Of a DNA stretch of 64,000 nucleotides, positions 51,480-62,086 are shown in pieces. How positions within the stretch are numbered: the stretch's first letter is position 1; each line of letters opens with the position of its first letter. Where the stretch lies: contig NC_021505.1 in NCBI RefSeq assembly GCF_000412675.1, positions 862,501 to 926,500 of the forward strand, given 5' to 3'. The notes under the pieces were generated by a model. The model did no database searches. It saw only the letters and a list, made by a program, of their open reading frames with translations, and was not told where the DNA came from. A program made the position numbers and the translations under genes. Origin of the DNA: Pseudomonas putida NBRC 14164 (GTDB lineage Bacteria; Pseudomonadota; Gammaproteobacteria; Pseudomonadales; Pseudomonadaceae).

Positions 51480-52937
51480 TTATTGGGCAATGGTCTTGAC
51501 CGATACCCCACGCTCGACCGGCGTGGAAGTGCGCCCGTACACATCTTCGAAGCGCTCGATGTCATCCTCGCCCAGGTAGCTGCCGGACTGCACTTCGATG
51601 ATCTCCAGCGGGATCTTGCCCGGGTTGCGCAGGCGGTGCACCGAAGCGATCGGGATGTAGGTCGACTGGTTCTCGGTCAGCAGGAACACGTTCTCGTCAC
51701 AGGTGACCTCGGCAGTACCAGACACCACAATCCAGTGCTCTGCGCGGTGGTGGTGCATCTGCAGCGACAGACTGGCACCCGGCTTGACGGTGATGTGCTT
51801 GACCTGGAAGCGGCCGCCCATGTCCACCGAGTCGTACGAGCCCCACGGGCGATACACTTCCAGGTGGTTCTGGGTTTCAGTACGGCCCTGCTCGTCGAGG
51901 GTCTTGACCATCTGCTTGACGCCCTGGACCTTGTCCTTGTGGGCAATCATCATGGCGTCCTTGGTCTCGACCACCACGATGTTTTCCAGGCCGATCACCG
52001 ACACCAGCTTGCCGTTGCCGTGGATCATGCAGTTGCGGCTGTCCTGCACCACCACGTCGCCCTTGGTGACGTTGCCGTTGTCGTCCTTCTCATGCACATC
52101 CCACAGCGACGACCAGCAGCCCACGTCGCTCCAGCCGGCCGACATCGGCACCACGCAGGCGCGCTGGGTCTTTTCCATCACCGCGTAGTCGATGGAATTG
52201 TCCGGGCAGCAGGCGAAGGTGGCTTCGTCGATGCTCAGCACATCGCCCTCTTCCTCACTGCGCTCCAGGGCCAGCACGCAGGTGTCGTAGATATCGCCGT
52301 CGTGCTTTTTCAGCTCTTCGAGGAAGCGGCTGGCGCGGAACAGGAACATGCCGCTGTTCCAGAAGTAGCCACCGGCCTGGACAAACTCGGCGGCGCGTTT
52401 CTCATCGGGTTTTTCAACAAATTGCGCCACGCGCGCCACGCCCTCGGGCAGCAGGGCGTCCTGGCTGGAGCGGATGTAGCCGTAGCCGGTTTCCGGCTTG
52501 GTCGCCGGCACGCCGAACAGCACCATTTCGCCACGCTCGGCGGCGATGGTGGCCAGGGCCAGGGCGCGCTGCAGGGCCTTCTGGTCGTCGATCACGTGGT
52601 CGGCGGGCAGCACCAGCATCAGCTCGTCGCGGCCTTCGTTGATCAGTTTCATGGCGGCCATGGCCACGGCCGGCGCGGTGTTACGGCCGAACGGCTCCAT
52701 CAGGATGCCTTGGGTTTCCAGCTTCAGCGCAGCCAGCTGTTCCTGGACGATGAATTTATGGTCCTTGTTGCAGACCACGATTGGCGTGTCCATGCCTTCA
52801 AACGCCAGGCGCTCGATGGTTTGCTGGAACAGGGTGTGTTCGCCGGTCAGGGCCAGGAACTGTTTGGGGAACTGCTTGCGCGACAGAGGCCACAGACGCG
52901 AACCGCTACCACCAGAAAGAATTACCGGGATCATCAT
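51480..52937 (-). CDS. algA: Mannose-6-phosphate isomerase/mannose-1-phosphate guanylyltransferase
   Basis: A 485-residue bifunctional enzyme supplying GDP-mannose for alginate. The N-terminal guanylyltransferase has GGSGSRLWPLSRKQFPKQF and FVEKP; the C-terminal isomerase is a cupin with LQMHHHRAEHWIVVSGTAEV. Start ATG 52937 follows GGAG-AAAC; the next codon is also ATG. It is the last gene of the alginate operon, 31 bases after algF. Confidence 0.97.
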   Translation of the reverse strand: MMIPVILSGGSGSRLWPLSRKQFPKQFLALTGEHTLFQQTIERLAFEGMDTPIVVCNKDHKFIVQEQLAALKLETQGILMEPFGRNTAPAVAMAAMKLINEGRDELMLVLPADHVIDDQKALQRALALATIAAERGEMVLFGVPATKPETGYGYIRSSQDALLPEGVARVAQFVEKPDEKRAAEFVQAGGYFWNSGMFLFRASRFLEELKKHDGDIYDTCVLALERSEEEGDVLSIDEATFACCPDNSIDYAVMEKTQRACVVPMSAGWSDVGCWSSLWDVHEKDDNGNVTKGDVVVQDSRNCMIHGNGKLVSVIGLENIVVVETKDAMMIAHKDKVQGVKQMVKTLDEQGRTETQNHLEVYRPWGSYDSVDMGGRFQVKHITVKPGASLSLQMHHHRAEHWIVVSGTAEVTCDENVFLLTENQSTYIPIASVHRLRNPGKIPLEIIEVQSGSYLGEDDIERFEDVYGRTSTPVERGVSVKTIAQ

Positions 52938-52968
52938 GTTTCTCCAATAGTCGTTAAAGGCAGGGGGA

Positions 52969-53616
52969 TCAGTTGCTAGCCACGGGGCGAGTTACCCACA
53001 CCGGCGACAAGGCGTTGCCGGAACCGGTTACGTACAGCACGGCGGCTTCGCCGCGCTCCAGAGCGACGGGTTTCACGTCACCCACTTTCTTGTCACCTTG
53101 GTACAGCGCCAGGTTGACCTTGACCGGGTTGATTTCGCGCTCGCCTCGGCCGTTGGCGGCCACCGGCTTGACCACTTCGGTCTTGCCGTCGGCGGTTTTC
53201 AGGGTCAGCTGCTGGTCGCTCAGGTTCTGCACGCGCACCAGGGCTTTCTGCTTGTTCTTGAACGGTGGTTCTTCGATCAGCTGCGGGTTGCCGGTGCCGC
53301 TGTTGACCAGGGTGTAGTACTTGTCCGAGGCCAGCTTCACCGGCACGCTCTTGCCGCCGACCTGGGCGGTGTAGTCACCGCCTGGCAGGAAGCTGAAGTC
53401 GCTGCTGGCCTGGGCGCCAACCTGCTTGATCTGGGTGTTGCCGACCTTTGCTGCGGCCGGTGCGCTGGCTGCGTTGTACAGGCGCACGAAGGTCGAGCCT
53501 TTCGGTGCGCTAGGGCCGTACAGGGCGGCGTCGGCACCGGCGAAGGCCTGCATGGAAGCAAGGGAAAGGCCGGCCGCGAGGGTGAGGGCTTTGGCAATGG
53601 AAGTCTTGGTAGTCAT
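52969..53616 (-). CDS. algF: AlgF, alginate O-acetylation protein
   Basis: A 215-residue periplasmic protein with a signal peptide (KALTLAAGLSLASMQAFAG) and two beta domains; with AlgI, AlgJ and AlgX it is needed for alginate O-acetylation. ATG 53616 was chosen because AGAGGA lies seven bases before it; the ATG at 53622 sits too close to that site. It is 20 bases after algJ. Confidence 0.94.
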   Translation of the reverse strand: MTTKTSIAKALTLAAGLSLASMQAFAGADAALYGPSAPKGSTFVRLYNAASAPAAAKVGNTQIKQVGAQASSDFSFLPGGDYTAQVGGKSVPVKLASDKYYTLVNSGTGNPQLIEEPPFKNKQKALVRVQNLSDQQLTLKTADGKTEVVKPVAANGRGEREINPVKVNLALYQGDKKVGDVKPVALERGEAAVLYVTGSGNALSPVWVTRPVASN

Positions 53617-53636
53617 GTGCATTTCCTCTCTATCGT

Positions 53637-54794
53637 TCAGTGGTTCGTCCGGGTGGACGACAAGGCCAGGTTTTCTTCGGATTTACGGGAGTTTTTCAGC
53701 TGGGCGATCCACTGCGGATCGAAGCTGCTGAGGTCGTTTTTCATCGGCAGATAACGTTCGGGGAATTCCCACACCACCACTTGCGGTGCGGCGTTCTTGA
53801 AGGCATCGCTTTGCAGGTACTTGAGCATCGGCAGCAATGGGCCGTGGCCGTCTTCGGCGTAGTTGGCGACGTCGCTGCGCAGGGCCTGCTGCAGCGTGCC
53901 AAGGAAGTTCCAGTGCGGGTTGGCGCTGTAGCTGGTACCTACCAGCGCGACCGGGATCTCGTTGTTGGCGAACAGTGCATCGTCGCCTTCACCCTCGGCT
54001 TGCGCCGGGCGGGTGCTGCGTTGTTGCAGGTTGTCCGGGGCCGGCAGCAGGTTGCTGAACAGCGGGTCCAGTGGCAGGAAATTGGTCAGGTCGCCTTTGT
54101 AGGGCGCCGTGCTGCCGGCTTCGGTGACGAAGGTTTGCGGGTCACCGTTGAGCAGGTTCTGCCGGCTAACAGCCTCGGCCAGCGCCTGGGCGGCGACTTC
54201 GGCGCCCATCGGTGTCCAGTGGGTGTCGGTGCGCAGGAATACCTGGCCACGCGCTTTGGCTTGTTCCATGGCCGCTTGCAGGTCCGGGGCGAACACGTTG
54301 GCCTGGCGCACCTGGGCATGGAACTGGTTGTACAGGTCATCGTGCAGGCTGGCCGGCTGCTCCTTGCCCAGGTATTCCGAATAGAGGCGCGCCTTGGCCG
54401 GGATGATCGCCAGCACCAGCTGGCTGCCGTGCTGCTGCAAGGTGTCGCGCACGCCACGGATCAGCGCCAGGTTTTCCTGCATCAGCTGTTCGGCGCCAGC
54501 CGTGGGCTTGAACTCTTCGTCACTGAACAGCCATTGGTCGCGGCCCAGCACCACACCGGGGCGGCCCTCGTTGAACAGCTTGAAGTCCATGGCCGCCCAA
54601 AGGTTGGTGCCCAGGCGCTTGATCGGGAACTCGGCGTCGTAGTGGGTCTCGGCGGCCTTGGCCAGCTTGCCGTTGAGCAGGGTCATCTGCTCGGTGCGCT
54701 GAAAGCTTTGCAGGCCACCGGTGGACCACACGCCCATGCCCACCAGCAAACCGAGGAACGACAGGGAGTAAGTAATGCGTAATGTGCGGTTCAT
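53637..54794 (-). CDS. algJ: AlgJ, alginate O-acetyltransferase
   Basis: A 385-residue inner-membrane-anchored periplasmic SGNH-like acetyltransferase. One N-terminal helix (YSLSFLGLLVGMGVW) anchors it. The Asp-x-His pair in RTDTHWTPMG and the serine of LVGTSYS form the expected catalytic triad. It is a paralogue of the AlgX N-terminal domain. ATG 54794 is ten bases after algI, with GAGG upstream. Confidence 0.95.
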   Translation of the reverse strand: MNRTLRITYSLSFLGLLVGMGVWSTGGLQSFQRTEQMTLLNGKLAKAAETHYDAEFPIKRLGTNLWAAMDFKLFNEGRPGVVLGRDQWLFSDEEFKPTAGAEQLMQENLALIRGVRDTLQQHGSQLVLAIIPAKARLYSEYLGKEQPASLHDDLYNQFHAQVRQANVFAPDLQAAMEQAKARGQVFLRTDTHWTPMGAEVAAQALAEAVSRQNLLNGDPQTFVTEAGSTAPYKGDLTNFLPLDPLFSNLLPAPDNLQQRSTRPAQAEGEGDDALFANNEIPVALVGTSYSANPHWNFLGTLQQALRSDVANYAEDGHGPLLPMLKYLQSDAFKNAAPQVVVWEFPERYLPMKNDLSSFDPQWIAQLKNSRKSEENLALSSTRTNH

Positions 54795-54804
54795 GTCATC
54801 GGCC

Positions 54805-56262
54805 TCAGAACTGGAAGTACAGGAACGGCGAGTAGCTTTGCGCCGAAAGCTTGAGGATCGAGGCCACGAACAGCAGCAGCACCAGGGCGCGGGTCATCAC
54901 CCGGGTCCAGTCCAGGCCGATCGAGCCGTCGTTGTTGACCTGCACCGGCGTGGCTTGGGGCGCTGGCTTGGCATTGCGGTAGAAATCACGCAGGCCGAAA
55001 TACGCCAGGGAGATATAGGCGACTACCAGGGTGGCCACCTGCAGGCCGGTCAGCTGGGCGCTGTTGAGTTCGGACAACTGCCAGTCGCCGAAGCTGAACA
55101 TGGCGCCATACATACGGCCGGCCACGTGCAGGTTTTCGGCGCGGAAGATCACCCAGCCGACCACTACCAGCAGGAATGTGAAGGCCCATTTGACCGGGTT
55201 GAAGCGCTGCGGGTTGGTGTCGAGGCCAAGCGCACGCTCGATGGCCAGCCACATGCCGTGCCAGGCGCCCCAGATGATGTAGGTGAAGTTGGCACCGTGC
55301 CAAAGGCCGCCCAGCAGCATGGTCAGGAACAGGTTGCGGTAGGTGTTGAAGGTGCCTTTGCGGTTACCACCCAGGGTGATGTACAGGTAGTCGCGCAGCC
55401 AGGTCGACAGGCTGATGTGCCAGCGCCGCCAGAACTCGGTGATTGACTGGCTGATGTACGGCTGCTTGAAGTTCTCCATGAAGCGGAAGCCCATCATCAG
55501 GCCCAGGCCGATGGCCATGTCGCTGTAGCCGCTGAAGTCGAAGTACAGCTGCGCGGTGTAGGCCAGCGCGCCCAGCCAGGCGTCACCCGTGGTCGGATTT
55601 TGCAGGGCGAAGCAGTGGTCGGCGACCACGGCCAGGGTGTCGGCGATGAACACTTTCTTGATGAAGCCCTGCATGAAGCGGGTGCAGCCTTCGGAGAACT
55701 TGTCCAGGGTATGGGTGCGGTTGTTGAACTGGTCGACCAGGTCCTTGAAGCGCAGTACGGGGCCGGCGATCAGGTGCGGGAAGATCGCCACGAATGCTGC
55801 GAAGTCGATGAGGTTGCGGGTAGCCGGGGTGTCGCCGCGGTACACGTCGATGATGTAGCTGATCGACTCGAAGATGTAGAACGAGATACCGATCGGCAGC
55901 AGCACGTGGGTGAGGATGAACGGCTCCAGGCCGAACGAGGTCATGATCGCGTTCAGGCTGTCGACGCCGAAGTTGGCGTACTTGAAGTAGCCAAGGATTG
56001 CCAGGTCGACGCCCACGCCGAGCAGCAGCCAGCGCTGGGCGGGTTTGGTGCGTACGCCGGCGGCACCCACTTTCAGGCCGATCCAGTAGTTCCACAGGGT
56101 GACCCCGGCGAACAGGGCCAGGAAGTCCACCCGCCACCAGGCATAGAAGATGTAGCTGGCGACCAGCAGCAGCAGGTTGCGATAGCGTTGCCCGCTCAAG
56201 TAATACAGGCCGAGGAAGATCGGCAAGAACAGGAACAGGAACACGTTGGACGAGAAGACCAT
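54805..56262 (-). CDS. algI: AlgI, membrane-bound O-acetyltransferase
   Basis: A 485-residue MBOAT protein with 11 or more hydrophobic segments that brings acetyl groups across the inner membrane for alginate. The MBOAT signature EFWRRWHISLSTWLRDYLYITLGG (in pieces) and the active-site histidine in GGLWHGANF are clear. ATG 56262 follows AGGAGAACCGGG; the longer frame to 56397 covers a REP. It lies 198 bases after algL, an unusually wide gap for this operon. Confidence 0.96.
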   Translation of the reverse strand: MVFSSNVFLFLFLPIFLGLYYLSGQRYRNLLLLVASYIFYAWWRVDFLALFAGVTLWNYWIGLKVGAAGVRTKPAQRWLLLGVGVDLAILGYFKYANFGVDSLNAIMTSFGLEPFILTHVLLPIGISFYIFESISYIIDVYRGDTPATRNLIDFAAFVAIFPHLIAGPVLRFKDLVDQFNNRTHTLDKFSEGCTRFMQGFIKKVFIADTLAVVADHCFALQNPTTGDAWLGALAYTAQLYFDFSGYSDMAIGLGLMMGFRFMENFKQPYISQSITEFWRRWHISLSTWLRDYLYITLGGNRKGTFNTYRNLFLTMLLGGLWHGANFTYIIWGAWHGMWLAIERALGLDTNPQRFNPVKWAFTFLLVVVGWVIFRAENLHVAGRMYGAMFSFGDWQLSELNSAQLTGLQVATLVVAYISLAYFGLRDFYRNAKPAPQATPVQVNNDGSIGLDWTRVMTRALVLLLFVASILKLSAQSYSPFLYFQF

Positions 56263-56346
56263 CCCGGTTCTCCTAATTTGTTCACAGCATCCAGGGCAAA
56301 GCGCCCCCCAAACCCCCCAGTGCAAGACTGGAAGGCAACTTAGATC

Positions 56347-56435
56347 CCTGTGGGAGCGGGCAAGCCCGCGAACAAGGGCGAAGCCCTTGCCATGCACCGC
56401 GGTGGCTTCTTCGCGGGCATGCCCGCTCCCACAGG
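56347..56435. repeat. REP pair inside the alginate operon (algL-algI)
   Basis: Facing arms 56347-56372 and 56410-56435 (GGGAGCGGGC core, one mismatch) with a small hairpin AAGGGC-GAA-GCCCTT between. It is the only long gap among the alginate genes in the window, splitting the Alg44/K/E/G/X/L part from the acetylation genes. Confidence 0.9.
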
Positions 56436-56460
56436 TTCCGCCCCCGCAATGGGGGTCAAT

Positions 56461-57564
56461 TCATTTCTTGGTCTCTGCACTCGGGTCGTAGACCCGGGTC
56501 ACATCGCCCCCCAGCCGGAAGCTGTTGAACGGTTGCATGTCGTGCTTGCGCTCAAGCGTGTCGCCGACGCAGTGGTACAGCGCACACCAGGGCTCGAGCC
56601 AGGCGTACTTGCCGTCGACCTTGAGGTCGGTCATGTCCTGTTTTTCACCGGCACGCGCCTTGAAGTGGCTGGGATCGCGGGCACCGGCCAGCACGCCTTC
56701 ACCCAGGCGCTGCAAGGCGAAGTTGTTCTCGGCGCGCAGGTCGACGCCATTGGCCTGGGCGAAGCTGGCAATCATCGCCAGCGGCGGCAGGGCGTAGTTG
56801 TGGTAAGCCAGCGCACGCTGCTTGCGCTTGATTTCGTTGGGCAGGAAGCCTTGGTCATCGATCTGGTTGGCGCCGACCTTGTATTCCTTCACGGCCCAGT
56901 CGAACAGGTCGTGGCGGTCGGTGGCGACGGCGGTAGCCATGACCGACCAGGCGGCCCAGTAGCTGTGGTTGTTGATCTTCTCCAGCGGCAGGTCGCTCCA
57001 GTCGCGCACGGTCTGTTCGGCCAGGCGGGCGAACCATTTTTCGATCAGCTCGGCCTCGGCCCGGTGTGCGGCCAGTGGCTGCGAATTGGAGAACTTCAGG
57101 CGCAGCCACGAACCGCTCATGCTGCCCAGCGCCCATTTGCGCATCGACTTGCCGGTGTGGTTGTAATCGGTGGACAGCAGCGCATCGGCGCGGGCCCAGG
57201 TGCCCAGCCACGCCAGGGTGCAGTCGAGCTGCGCCGGGCGGCCGTCGCGCATGTACTGGCCAACCATCTTGCTCACGCCTTTCTCAAGGGTGGTGATGTC
57301 TTCGGTCGACTTGCGGAAGGCCTTTTCCGAGGCTGCGTTGAGCGTCGCCCGTGCCTTGTCCGAGCCTTCGTACTTGCTGCGAAACTGCAGTGCGCCGGTG
57401 TATGGCTTGGGCGCCGCTTCACAGCGGAAGTTGCCGTCACCGGTCTTGAGCTTTTCGATCCCCTCGTAGTAACCCTGGGGCGGTACCAGCGCGGCGTGCG
57501 CGGCACCGCCGAACAGGGCCAACGCGAGGAGGGCGGGGCGAAAGATGTGCTTCAGATGGGTCAT
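56461..57564 (-). CDS. algL: Alginate lyase
   Basis: A 367-residue periplasmic lyase of family PL5 that degrades mislocalised alginate. It has a signal peptide ([13 protein letters not shown]), the conserved [11 protein letters not shown] with the catalytic histidine, and [26 protein letters not shown] (in pieces). ATG 57564 follows GAGGCGACCC, eight bases after the algX stop; the in-frame GTG at 57576 overlaps algX. Confidence 0.95.
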   Translation of the reverse strand: MTHLKHIFRPALLALALFGGAAHAALVPPQGYYEGIEKLKTGDGNFRCEAAPKPYTGALQFRSKYEGSDKARATLNAASEKAFRKSTEDITTLEKGVSKMVGQYMRDGRPAQLDCTLAWLGTWARADALLSTDYNHTGKSMRKWALGSMSGSWLRLKFSNSQPLAAHRAEAELIEKWFARLAEQTVRDWSDLPLEKINNHSYWAAWSVMATAVATDRHDLFDWAVKEYKVGANQIDDQGFLPNEIKRKQRALAYHNYALPPLAMIASFAQANGVDLRAENNFALQRLGEGVLAGARDPSHFKARAGEKQDMTDLKVDGKYAWLEPWCALYHCVGDTLERKHDMQPFNSFRLGGDVTRVYDPSAETKK

Positions 57565-57572
57565 GGGTCGCC

Positions 57573-59012
57573 TCACTGGCCGGCCTGCGCGGTTTGCGCA
57601 GGCACGGCGAAGTTGTTGCGTTTGCAGAGCTTGGCCTCGACCTTCTGGGTGCCGTTTTCCGGCCCCTGTACCTCGAACGCCAGCAGGCTCTGGCTGGCCC
57701 AGTCTTCGTCTTCGCGCATCTGGAAGACAAAGCGGCCGTCGGTGTCGGAGGTTTCCGGTTTTTCCAGCTTGATGTCCTCATGGCGCCCGTTGAGGTACCA
57801 CAGGGTGGCTTGCAACACCTTCACCGACGGGTCTTCGAACTTGACGTCCATCTGCAGGTTGCGGTTGATCAGGTCTTTGATCACGCCGCCCTTGCCGTTG
57901 ACCATCAGTTCGTTCTTGCCGGGCTTGAGGGTGGTGCTGGCGCTCATCAGGGCCGGGCGGTCGTCGCAGCCGTCATCAAGCAGGCCAAGGATTTGCCGCC
58001 AGATGGTTTCCTGGTCCAGGCGGTACAGCGGGGAGAATTCCCACACCAGGATCTTCGGCGGGTTCTTCTGGAATTCCTCGCTGCCCAGGTACTGGATCAT
58101 CGAGCCTTCCAGACCGCCGCCAGGGAAGGCGACGTTGAGCACGTCGGCGCCGATGTATTGCTCGAGGAAGCCCGAGAAGTTGTAGTTCTTGCCACTGTGG
58201 CTGGTGCCGACCAGGGTGATCTGCGCGTTGCCGCTGTCACCGAACAGGTCGTCGCCGCCGCTGGAGCCTTTCGGCTCGGTGGCGAACTGGTCCATGTACT
58301 GCACCGCGTAGCTGGTGCCGCACAGTTGGCCGGCGACGTTGTGCAGGGTGCCGGTCTTGCCCATGCGCCCGGATTTCTTCGTTTCGAATTCCTTGCGCGG
58401 GATGCCTTCGAAGGCCGGCATCCTGTGCACGGTGTCGGCCACGATTTTGGCAGCCCGCTCGGCGCCATATGGCGTCCAGTGCTGGTCGCCACGGAAGTAG
58501 AAGTCCTTGCCCTGGTCGGCGGCGGCCAGTTGCTCGTTGGTCAGCGGCGACAGGTCGGGCACGTTGTAGCCCATGCTGGCGAAGCGCTTGAGCATGGCCT
58601 GGTAGTTGCCCAAGGCCTTCTGGTAGTCGAAGGCGGCTTTCTCGGCCGGGTTGAGCATGTTGCGGTTCACCAGGCCGCGGGTCGGCTGGTACACCACCAC
58701 CAGTTCCACGCCGCGCTTCTTGAAGGCGTCATGCACTTGTTGCAGGCGCTTGTAGCCGGCCGGGGTGGTGTTGAACTCGGTGCGCAGGTCTTCGCGGGTA
58801 CGGAACAGCCAGTCGCCCTTGGCCTGCACCAGCGTGGTGAAGTTCTGCTGGTAACGGGTGGTGTAGCGGCTGGCGTCGTGCGCTTCGGGGCACAGCTGGC
58901 AGCAGGGCTCGGCGCTGAAGGTGGGGGCCTTCACTTCTTCGGCGCGCACGCCTTGGCTGATCGCCAGGAGGGCGGCGGACAGGCCCAGCAGTTTCATCAG
59001 GTGTGGAGTCAT
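57573..59012 (-). CDS. algX: AlgX, alginate O-acetyltransferase
   Basis: A 479-residue periplasmic protein with a signal peptide ([17 protein letters not shown]), an SGNH-like catalytic domain (Asp-x-His in [11 protein letters not shown] and serine in LVGTSHSGK) and a C-terminal carbohydrate-binding domain. It is the terminal alginate acetyltransferase and part of the secretion complex. CCQLC-type cysteines near the mature N-terminus fit the family. Confidence 0.95.
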   Translation of the reverse strand: MTPHLMKLLGLSAALLAISQGVRAEEVKAPTFSAEPCCQLCPEAHDASRYTTRYQQNFTTLVQAKGDWLFRTREDLRTEFNTTPAGYKRLQQVHDAFKKRGVELVVVYQPTRGLVNRNMLNPAEKAAFDYQKALGNYQAMLKRFASMGYNVPDLSPLTNEQLAAADQGKDFYFRGDQHWTPYGAERAAKIVADTVHRMPAFEGIPRKEFETKKSGRMGKTGTLHNVAGQLCGTSYAVQYMDQFATEPKGSSGGDDLFGDSGNAQITLVGTSHSGKNYNFSGFLEQYIGADVLNVAFPGGGLEGSMIQYLGSEEFQKNPPKILVWEFSPLYRLDQETIWRQILGLLDDGCDDRPALMSASTTLKPGKNELMVNGKGGVIKDLINRNLQMDVKFEDPSVKVLQATLWYLNGRHEDIKLEKPETSDTDGRFVFQMREDEDWASQSLLAFEVQGPENGTQKVEAKLCKRNNFAVPAQTAQAGQ

Positions 59013-59025
59013 GGTCTGGGCTTCC

Positions 59026-60585
59026 TTAATCGATCATTTCGGTCTGGCGTTCGACCGGGTCGATCAGCACAGCCTTTTGCTGGCGCACCAGCAGGTCGAG
59101 GATTTCGTCCTGGCGCTCGCCGAGGATGCCGTTGAGGCTGATGCCGCTGGCCTTGCGCGGGGCGAGCATCGACACCTTGTACAGCTCGACCGACAGCGGC
59201 GAGTCGATCGACAGTGGGCCGGAGCCATTGGCCGCCAGCTCGCCACCCACCACGATCAGCGACACCTTGGTGTCGAACGGGTCAAGGGCGATGTCGCGGT
59301 CGGTGTCGGACAAGTCCTTGATGTGGCCGTACACGCCCACCAGGCCGTTGGCCATGGCGACGTTTTCGTACAGGCGGATGTTCACGCTGTTGCGCACGCG
59401 GATGCCGTGGCGGCGGTTGTTGATCAGCTTGTTGCCCCAGATCAGGTTGTCGCCGCTTTCGTACAGGGTGATGCCGTCGGTGTGGTTGCGGTAGATCTGG
59501 TTGTAGGCGATCAGGTTGTTGACGCTGTTACGGTCGATCACCACGCCCGAGAGCTTGTTGTCGTAGCTCTTGTTGTTGATGATCCAGCTGTCGTTCACCT
59601 CACGCGAAACGATGATGCCGTGCTTCTTCTTGGTGCCGTACACGGTGTTGCCGGCGATGATCAGGCGGTGCGACCGGTCGTGCGGGTCGATGCCGTAGAC
59701 GATGTTGTCGCGGTAGGTGCTGTCCTTGACCACGAAGTCCTGCGTCTCGTAGCAGTAGAAGCCGTACCACATGTCGCTGAACTCCGAGCCGATGATCCAG
59801 CCGGTAGGTTCCGGGCGGCCCATGCGCTTGGCCATGTTCGGCGTGTACTGCGAAATGCTCACGCCATACGACTTGGACTTGGCGTAGCCGAAGCTGGCCA
59901 TCTTCGTGTTGACGATGTAGGTCTCGGTACCGCCCCACGACAACAGGAACGGGCGGAATTCCTTGGGCGAGCGGAAGGTCGCCGGGCCGTTGTCCTTTTC
60001 CCGCCAGCCGGTCACCTGGGTGTCAGTGACGAATAGCTTGCCGTCATTGACCAGGAACGAACCGCCCTCCTGGGAGAGGCGCAGCTGCTTGACCTTGCCG
60101 TCGATCTCAAGGATGCCCTTTTGCCCGACCACGATCGGCAGACGTGCCAGGTAAACCCCTGGCTCGACCTCGCTGAGGTATTGCTTGGGCACCTTCTTGC
60201 TCAGCTCGACCAGGTCGATATGGCCGTCATCGACGAAGATCGCCTGCGGGATGCCGTGCTGGCGCTGCACCCACTCGGCTGCCTTGTTGTCGCCGCCGAC
60301 GAACTCCTTGAGGGTGTCCTCCTGGAACATGCGGCGCAGGCTGACCTTGCCTTTGTGGCGGCGGTCGATTTTCTTCTGCACCGCTTCGGCGGTGAAGCCG
60401 GTCAGGTCGGGCAGCTTTGGCGGGTCCATCTGCAGCGGCTCGATCGGTGCGCTGGCCACGGTGTAGGTCTTGGCCTGCTGCAGCTCCTTGGCGATCACCT
60501 TAGGTTCTGCGGCAGCGACCAGGCCGCTGGCCAGCAGCAAGGCGCTGGCCAGCAGGCTGTGACGTAAGTGCGGGTGAAGGTTCAT
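59026..60585 (-). CDS. algG: AlgG, mannuronan C5-epimerase
   Basis: A 519-residue periplasmic epimerase converting mannuronate to guluronate in the polymer. Signal peptide LLASALLLASGLVAAAE; a right-handed beta-helix with CASH repeats; catalytic DPHDRS in IVYGIDPHDRSHRL. It lies 22 bases after algE and 13 bases before algX. ATG 60585 gives the expected N-terminus. Confidence 0.96.
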   Translation of the reverse strand: MNLHPHLRHSLLASALLLASGLVAAAEPKVIAKELQQAKTYTVASAPIEPLQMDPPKLPDLTGFTAEAVQKKIDRRHKGKVSLRRMFQEDTLKEFVGGDNKAAEWVQRQHGIPQAIFVDDGHIDLVELSKKVPKQYLSEVEPGVYLARLPIVVGQKGILEIDGKVKQLRLSQEGGSFLVNDGKLFVTDTQVTGWREKDNGPATFRSPKEFRPFLLSWGGTETYIVNTKMASFGYAKSKSYGVSISQYTPNMAKRMGRPEPTGWIIGSEFSDMWYGFYCYETQDFVVKDSTYRDNIVYGIDPHDRSHRLIIAGNTVYGTKKKHGIIVSREVNDSWIINNKSYDNKLSGVVIDRNSVNNLIAYNQIYRNHTDGITLYESGDNLIWGNKLINNRRHGIRVRNSVNIRLYENVAMANGLVGVYGHIKDLSDTDRDIALDPFDTKVSLIVVGGELAANGSGPLSIDSPLSVELYKVSMLAPRKASGISLNGILGERQDEILDLLVRQQKAVLIDPVERQTEMID

Positions 60586-60607
60586 AACGGTCAGTCCCCT
60601 ACCGGCC

Positions 60608-62086
60608 TCAGAAGCGCCAGATCACATCGACGAAGGCGCGGTGCATGTACGAGTCCGCTTCCTTGCCGTAGGCGTCGCCCGGCTTGAATACACCGGCACG
60701 CAAGCGCACCAGGGCGGACGGTTCGTCGATGGCCTGGCTCATGGAAGCTGGCAGCAGGCCTTGCTTGAAGTACTTGGTCACGACCACGTCCATCTCTTGG
60801 CCAAGGTCTTTTTCGCCATCGACCAGCGGGCGGTTCACGCCGTTGTCGTTGACCACCGCGTTGATGCCGCTGGAGCCGATGTTCTGGTTGCCGTCGACAC
60901 GCCAGAACTTGTGGTAGATCAGGCTGGCGTCGTAGTCGTCGCGCAGCTGCCACGAGGCGAACAGGGTGGCCGCCTGCAGGTTGCCCAGCTCGCCGCGGAA
61001 GGCTTCGCCGAAGCGGTGCACGCGCGAGCGGGTGCCGGTGAAGTTGGAGCGGTTGCTTTCAAGGCCGGTCTGCTCGAAGTTGTTCGAGCCGTCGTCGCCA
61101 CCGCCGCCGCTGCCACGGGCGTAGGCCGCACCGACCTGCCATTGCGGGTCCAGGCGCAGGCGGATGCCGAGGTCGGTGGCCCAGGCATTCACGTCGCCGC
61201 TTTGCTTGCCGGTGGCAACCTGCTCGTTGCCTACGGCCTGGCTGCTGAGGGTGTCGCGGTCACCGGTCAGCCAGGTGACGCTGCCCCAGTAGTTGACGGT
61301 GTGGTCGTTGCGCCAGTTATAGGCGTCACTGTTGGCCTCAAGGCCCAGCCAGGTCAGGTCACCGGTACGGGTCTTGTCCAGCGCATCCACGGTTTCGCCC
61401 GGGTTCTTCAGGCTGCCGCTGTCATGGGTGTGGTGGGCGCGTACGCCTACCCAGTGGCCAGGGGTCCACTGCGTGGCTACGTTGCCGTAGATGTGCGTGC
61501 GGTCCTTGTCTTCCGGGGCCAGTTCTGTGAGGTCGGTGCGGTACTCGCTGAAGCGCTGGGCCACGCCCAGGTCGGCCTTGAGCAGGGTGGTGTCGAAGGT
61601 CCAGTTCAGCGCTTCGATGTTGGTGTCGCGCCACATGCCATCGTCGCTGCGCAGGCGTTGGCGACCCAGGCGCAGTTGCTCGCCTGGGTAGGCGGTGAGG
61701 CCGCTGTAGCCGACCCAGAACTCGCGCATGGCCAGGTAGCTTTTGTCAGGTTGGCGGCTGTCGTCACCGGTTTCGGTGCTGGTGCCGTCGTCGTTCTGGC
61801 GCAGGGTGTCGGTTTCGATGGTGTCGGTGGCGGCGACTGCCTGGCCCATTGCATAGGCACTCCAGTTACCGCGCTCGCCGTACACCCAGGGGCGCAGGTC
61901 CAGGCCCAGGCCGTTGACGTCGCCGCCAGGGCGGGTGCCCAGGTCACGGTCGTCTTCCGACTGGCCGGTGATTTTCACGTCCAGGCCGAAGTTTTTCTCG
62001 GCGGTCATTTCCGCCAGGGTCGGGCAGGACCACAGCAGGGCGAAGCTCAGGCCGATGCCAGCTTTCACGAAGGGATTAAGCGTCAT
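60608..62086 (-). CDS. algE: AlgE, outer-membrane alginate porin
   Basis: A 492-residue outer-membrane beta-barrel through which alginate is exported. The signal peptide ([15 protein letters not shown]) is followed by the family motifs [25 protein letters not shown] (in pieces) and ENEPWVG-like [32 protein letters not shown] (in pieces), ending WRF. ATG 62086 overlaps the algK stop by four bases. Confidence 0.96.
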   Translation of the reverse strand: MTLNPFVKAGIGLSFALLWSCPTLAEMTAEKNFGLDVKITGQSEDDRDLGTRPGGDVNGLGLDLRPWVYGERGNWSAYAMGQAVAATDTIETDTLRQNDDGTSTETGDDSRQPDKSYLAMREFWVGYSGLTAYPGEQLRLGRQRLRSDDGMWRDTNIEALNWTFDTTLLKADLGVAQRFSEYRTDLTELAPEDKDRTHIYGNVATQWTPGHWVGVRAHHTHDSGSLKNPGETVDALDKTRTGDLTWLGLEANSDAYNWRNDHTVNYWGSVTWLTGDRDTLSSQAVGNEQVATGKQSGDVNAWATDLGIRLRLDPQWQVGAAYARGSGGGGDDGSNNFEQTGLESNRSNFTGTRSRVHRFGEAFRGELGNLQAATLFASWQLRDDYDASLIYHKFWRVDGNQNIGSSGINAVVNDNGVNRPLVDGEKDLGQEMDVVVTKYFKQGLLPASMSQAIDEPSALVRLRAGVFKPGDAYGKEADSYMHRAFVDVIWRF

